Shown: positions 61,117 through 64,000 of the stretch, piece by piece
How positions within the stretch are numbered: position 1 is the first letter of the stretch
Layout of the letters: every line of letters begins with the position of its first letter
Translations under genes and position numbers: made by a program
Assembly: GCF_947495995.1 (NCBI RefSeq)
Contig: NZ_CANMAX010000011.1
Span: 1-64,000 of the forward strand
Origin: an uncultured Tenacibaculum sp.
Lineage (GTDB): Bacteria; Bacteroidota; Bacteroidia; Flavobacteriales; Flavobacteriaceae
Direction: 5' to 3'
DNA: 64,000 bases
Notes under the pieces: generated by a model
Told to the model about the DNA's origin: nothing
The model's database searches: none
Seen by the model: the letters and a program-made list of their open reading frames with translations, nothing else

Positions 61117-63519
61117 TTATTTTGATGATTTAGAGATTTCTAAAAGTAATACTCCTTTAGATTTCAATTTAAAGTTCCCTCCTATCTCTAATCCGTTTAT
61201 CATATTTTTTATAGCAATATTTTCTTCACCTTCTAAGCTAACTGTTAAATCTGCTGTGTTTTTTCCTAAATTCACTATTGACATTACATAACCATCTTCA
61301 TTTTCTTTTTTTACTACTTTCCAAACACAACCTTTCCAATCTGTTCCGTTAGTTTCTGTTACAGATACTTTTCTATCTGTTTTAATTTCTGAAATAGCTA
61401 AATCTTTAAACTCATTCAAGCTTGTATTATCTGCATAGATTAATTTTCCTTTACTAGCTAATAATTTTGTAGCACGTGTTTGTCCGTATTCATTTTTAGT
61501 CAAGCTCTCTTTAGAGTCAACAAGTATAACTCCACCTTTATCTAAGTAACTTTGTAAAGCTTTAAACTCATTATCGGTTACATATTGCGTTTTATACACT
61601 ACAATAACATCCCAATTTTTATGATCTTGTTTATTAATGATTTTCTCTGTTGCAAAACCAATATTAACCCCTTCAAAATACAACGATTCGTATAATTTTG
61701 ATTGCTCCGTCATGTGATGATTTTTATTAATCGCTGAGGTTTCTGAATGAAAAATTCTCAACGGTCTTCTTTGATCTCTTAAAGCTAAAATTTCTTCAGA
61801 AAAACTATTTAAATCGTACATCACTTGAGAAACTTCGTTCACCACATGAGGTTGCATATTTGCTGAACCTGCGTATGAACCTGCCAAAGCTGGATCGAAG
61901 AAATTCAATTCTCCTTCTAATCTATCTTCTGGAGAACCATCAGCATCTCTAGCCCAGAACCAAGACATACTCGCATCCATTCCATGTAAAGTTGCCAACC
62001 AAAAACTACTTCTAACATAATCGATATCTGTATCTAATTCTCTAAACCCAGAAGTTGACAAGAAATGTCCTTCTGAATTAATATGCAGTTTATTTGGTGA
62101 AACTGATTCTTGAAAATCGTAAGAATGTGCTAATTCATTCCAATAAAAAGCGTACTTCTTTTCCCATTTTTCTGGTTGTTTGGCTCTGAAATTTCTTCCT
62201 CCTGTAATTTTCGCATCATCACCAATCATCGAAGTTAATTCTGTTAATGCTTCATAATCGATTCCATGAGAACGGTGATCGCCGATAAACATTTTGGCCA
62301 TGATTTTAATATGGGTATCAGCATCTGGATTTACACTACGTAATTCATTCTGTAAAAAAGTAAACCATTCGATACCTCTATCCATATTATAACGACACCA
62401 ATCGTACCATAATGCCGTTCCACGTTGAGCTGGATCCATAGGAATATCAATAGTAACTTCATTAAAACTTTTAAAACTACTGTTCCAGTTTTTATTGAAC
62501 TCTTTTAAGTTACCATCGTATTTTTTTTCTAACCAAATTCTAAACTTATTTAAAGTATACGATGAAATTGAATTCATCTCTAAATACTTTTGAGTCCAAT
62601 GTCCTTTTTCAGAAAACCAATGTGGTTCGTTAGATAAAATGTAACCTAAATCAGTAACTTTTTTCCCTTTTGTTACTTCTCCTGTTTTTTTAATTACTTT
62701 ACTCCAAACCTCTCTCAACAAAGGATTATCGACATCAAAACCTGTGAATAATGATCTTCCTTTTTCTATTTCAGGTTCTTGCTTTTTCATCCAATCAGGA
62801 ACGCCCATATTCCAAAGTAACAAGAAACCAATATTAGTATCTGGAACCTCTGTGATATAACTCAATAACGTTTCATCAAAAGTTCCATCTTCGTTTAACA
62901 TGTACGGATTACTAGGACGATCTTTATTTACATCGTATAAATGACTTCCTGTGTGATAAATTGCACCTAAATGATCGTTATAAATATTTTTATCGGTTAA
63001 AGGAGCTCCTACAGTTTTAGAAAAATAATCATGTAAAAAAACAGGTCTTCCATTATTTATCAATTTATTTTTTTCTACTGTAATATTATCCCAAGCGACT
63101 TTTTGTGCAGGTTTTCTAGTTACCTTTCCTTTTAAAATATTTTCTAAATCTTCAATTCCTTTATCAAGAATTTGAATTACTTTTTTTCTTTCAAAATCTG
63201 GTAAATCTTTAGCTAAAGTTTCTTTATCTGCTTCATATTTTTTATAGTAACCAAATAGTTTTTCGACTGCATCGTAATTTTCTTGATCCCAATTGGCAAA
63301 CTTTAAAAATTCTTTAGAAAACCATAAAACAGTTTCTTCTCTAGCTACATCTATTGATTTTTTCCTAGCATCATCTGTTAGTTTTTCTAATGTTTTAATC
63401 TTCTCTAAAGCTTCGCTTTCTAACTTATTTTTAGGTGTTGTTTTACAACCAAAACATAAAATTGTAAAAACTACTAAACTTAAAACCTTTAGTAGTTTTA
63501 TTCGGTTTATTAATCTCAT
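61117..63519 (-). CDS. GH42/GH50-like glycoside hydrolase lipoprotein
   Basis: An 800-residue protein with lipoprotein signal (VFTILCFGCKTTP). After a helical stretch (35-140) comes a TIM-barrel domain of clan GH-A: NGRPVFLHDYFSKTVGAP, the acid/base Glu in YILSNEPHWF, and the probable nucleophile Glu in HINSEGHFLS. A Rossmann-like domain follows (about 590-720, NWDVIVVYKTQYV, LDKGGVILVDSKES) and a small C-terminal beta domain. This build fits GH42-type beta-galactosidases or related agarase-like groups. galE directly downstream supports a galactose-containing substrate, perhaps an algal galactan, but the family should be taken as approximate. Confidence 0.75.
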   Translation of the reverse strand: MRLINRIKLLKVLSLVVFTILCFGCKTTPKNKLESEALEKIKTLEKLTDDARKKSIDVAREETVLWFSKEFLKFANWDQENYDAVEKLFGYYKKYEADKETLAKDLPDFERKKVIQILDKGIEDLENILKGKVTRKPAQKVAWDNITVEKNKLINNGRPVFLHDYFSKTVGAPLTDKNIYNDHLGAIYHTGSHLYDVNKDRPSNPYMLNEDGTFDETLLSYITEVPDTNIGFLLLWNMGVPDWMKKQEPEIEKGRSLFTGFDVDNPLLREVWSKVIKKTGEVTKGKKVTDLGYILSNEPHWFSEKGHWTQKYLEMNSISSYTLNKFRIWLEKKYDGNLKEFNKNWNSSFKSFNEVTIDIPMDPAQRGTALWYDWCRYNMDRGIEWFTFLQNELRSVNPDADTHIKIMAKMFIGDHRSHGIDYEALTELTSMIGDDAKITGGRNFRAKQPEKWEKKYAFYWNELAHSYDFQESVSPNKLHINSEGHFLSTSGFRELDTDIDYVRSSFWLATLHGMDASMSWFWARDADGSPEDRLEGELNFFDPALAGSYAGSANMQPHVVNEVSQVMYDLNSFSEEILALRDQRRPLRIFHSETSAINKNHHMTEQSKLYESLYFEGVNIGFATEKIINKQDHKNWDVIVVYKTQYVTDNEFKALQSYLDKGGVILVDSKESLTKNEYGQTRATKLLASKGKLIYADNTSLNEFKDLAISEIKTDRKVSVTETNGTDWKGCVWKVVKKENEDGYVMSIVNLGKNTADLTVSLEGEENIAIKNMINGLEIGGNFKLKSKGVLLLEISKSSK

Positions 63520-63551
63520 TATAACTTGTATTTGTTTTTACATCATCTGAA

Positions 63552-64000
63552 CTAAGCTTTTTCAGACTTCTTCATCAATTTTTGAATTTCTTCGATAGTT
63601 AAATTCTTTGTTTCTGGTAAGAATTTATAAAGTATTAAAAGCCCGACCGAAACGATACTTGCATAGAAAATAAAAATCGTGCTTGCTCCCATATTTTGTA
63701 ATTGCCACGGAAAGAAGAATTGTACAATTGCACTTACTGTACTTGATATTAAAGCAAATAAAGGAATTGCAACTCCTCTTAAAGAAATAGGAAATATTTC
63801 TGATAATAATACCCACATTATTGGTCCGATTGAGAAATTAAATGCAGCCACAAAACTTAATATTCCTAATAGAATAAGTAAGGCATTAATATTTGTAGCT
63901 TCTTTTAATAATGCTCCAGAATTATCTCTTGCTGAAGTTTCTCCTAATACTTCCTTTATGGCTTCTTTAAACTCAGTATCGCTATTGTATTCTTTCCCAA
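63552..64000 (-). CDS. Sugar porter (MFS), 5' end beyond window
   Basis: The frame is open to the window edge, so only about the last 149 residues are seen; the start lies to the right of 64000. A hydrophilic loop (GKEYNSDTEFKEAIKEVLGE) precedes helices, then the sugar-porter motifs GPIMWVLLSEIFPISLRG and the conserved exit motif PETKNLTIEEI near the C-terminus. It matches the XylE/GalP-type proton symporters and probably imports galactose or a related sugar released by the adjacent lipoprotein glycosidase, 32 bp downstream. Confidence 0.88.
   Translation of the reverse strand, partial: GKEYNSDTEFKEAIKEVLGETSARDNSGALLKEATNINALLILLGILSFVAAFNFSIGPIMWVLLSEIFPISLRGVAIPLFALISSTVSAIVQFFFPWQLQNMGASTIFIFYASIVSVGLLILYKFLPETKNLTIEEIQKLMKKSEKA

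Overview
The window is low-GC DNA from a member of the Bacteroidetes, most likely a marine Flavobacteriaceae bacterium. The main evidence is a SusC/SusD pair inside a polysaccharide utilisation locus (PUL), many lipoproteins with short SxC-type lipoboxes, promoters with the TAnnTTTG -7 box, weak ribosome binding sites, and flavobacterial protein types (VCBS/ASPIC lipoprotein, membrane-anchored AraC regulator, double-glycine-like peptide leader). No rRNA or tRNA gene was recognised.

Layout. (1) 1-1115: a tandem array of about five near-identical promoter-terminator units on the minus strand, with no reading frame; it looks like a family of small RNAs. (2) 1231-5187: a distributed phosphorelay of stand-alone receiver, four-PAS histidine kinase, Hpt protein and LytTR response regulator. 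(3) 5339-7456: a thioredoxin-fold DUF255 lipoprotein. (4) 26898 down to 7457, all minus strand: a long PUL with SusC, SusD, VCBS lipoprotein, SMP-30 gluconolactonase, GH3 beta-glucosidase, a gluconokinase/6-phosphogluconate dehydrogenase fusion, GntP gluconate permease, LacI regulator, GPH sugar symporter, AGE-family epimerase, a lectin-fold or lyase-like lipoprotein and an unknown lipoprotein. Divergent from it are an AraC regulator and a second GH3 enzyme. The logic appears to be glucoside cleavage plus an oxidative gluconate route into the pentose phosphate pathway. (5) 30571-52048: a headless contractile phage-tail locus, discussed below. (6) 52693-57346: a histidine phosphatase, two tandem subtilisin-like proteases with matching promoter regions, and a C39-like peptidase divergent from an unlisted 58-residue bacteriocin-like precursor. 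(7) 57631-59894: an operon with two roadblock-like proteins, then a membrane AraC regulator. (8) 60077-64000: galE, a GH42-like hydrolase and a sugar porter cut by the window edge, suggesting a galactoside locus.

The most notable system is the tail locus. It encodes an S24/CI-type repressor, a small early operon with a DUF3164 relic typical of Mu-like phages, a small DNA-binding protein, tail-terminator-like and gp25-like proteins on the opposite strand, an amidase endolysin, a candidate one-piece spanin, sheath, tube, tail chaperones joined by a textbook -1 frameshift signal (A AAA AAG plus stem-loop), tape measure, hub, spike, LysM protein, three tandem fibre paralogues with a common N-terminal anchor, baseplate J-like and I-like proteins, and a collar/fibre protein rich in HxH motifs. 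There is no integrase, terminase, portal, capsid or head protease, and no AAA+ ATPase of the eCIS or T6SS type. This fits an R-type tailocin (contractile bacteriocin) of a flavobacterium, probably SOS-induced and released by lysis. Three exact 160-bp tandem repeats with an internal strong hairpin lie between the fibre cassette and the baseplate genes.

All assignments are from reading the sequence; no database search was run.
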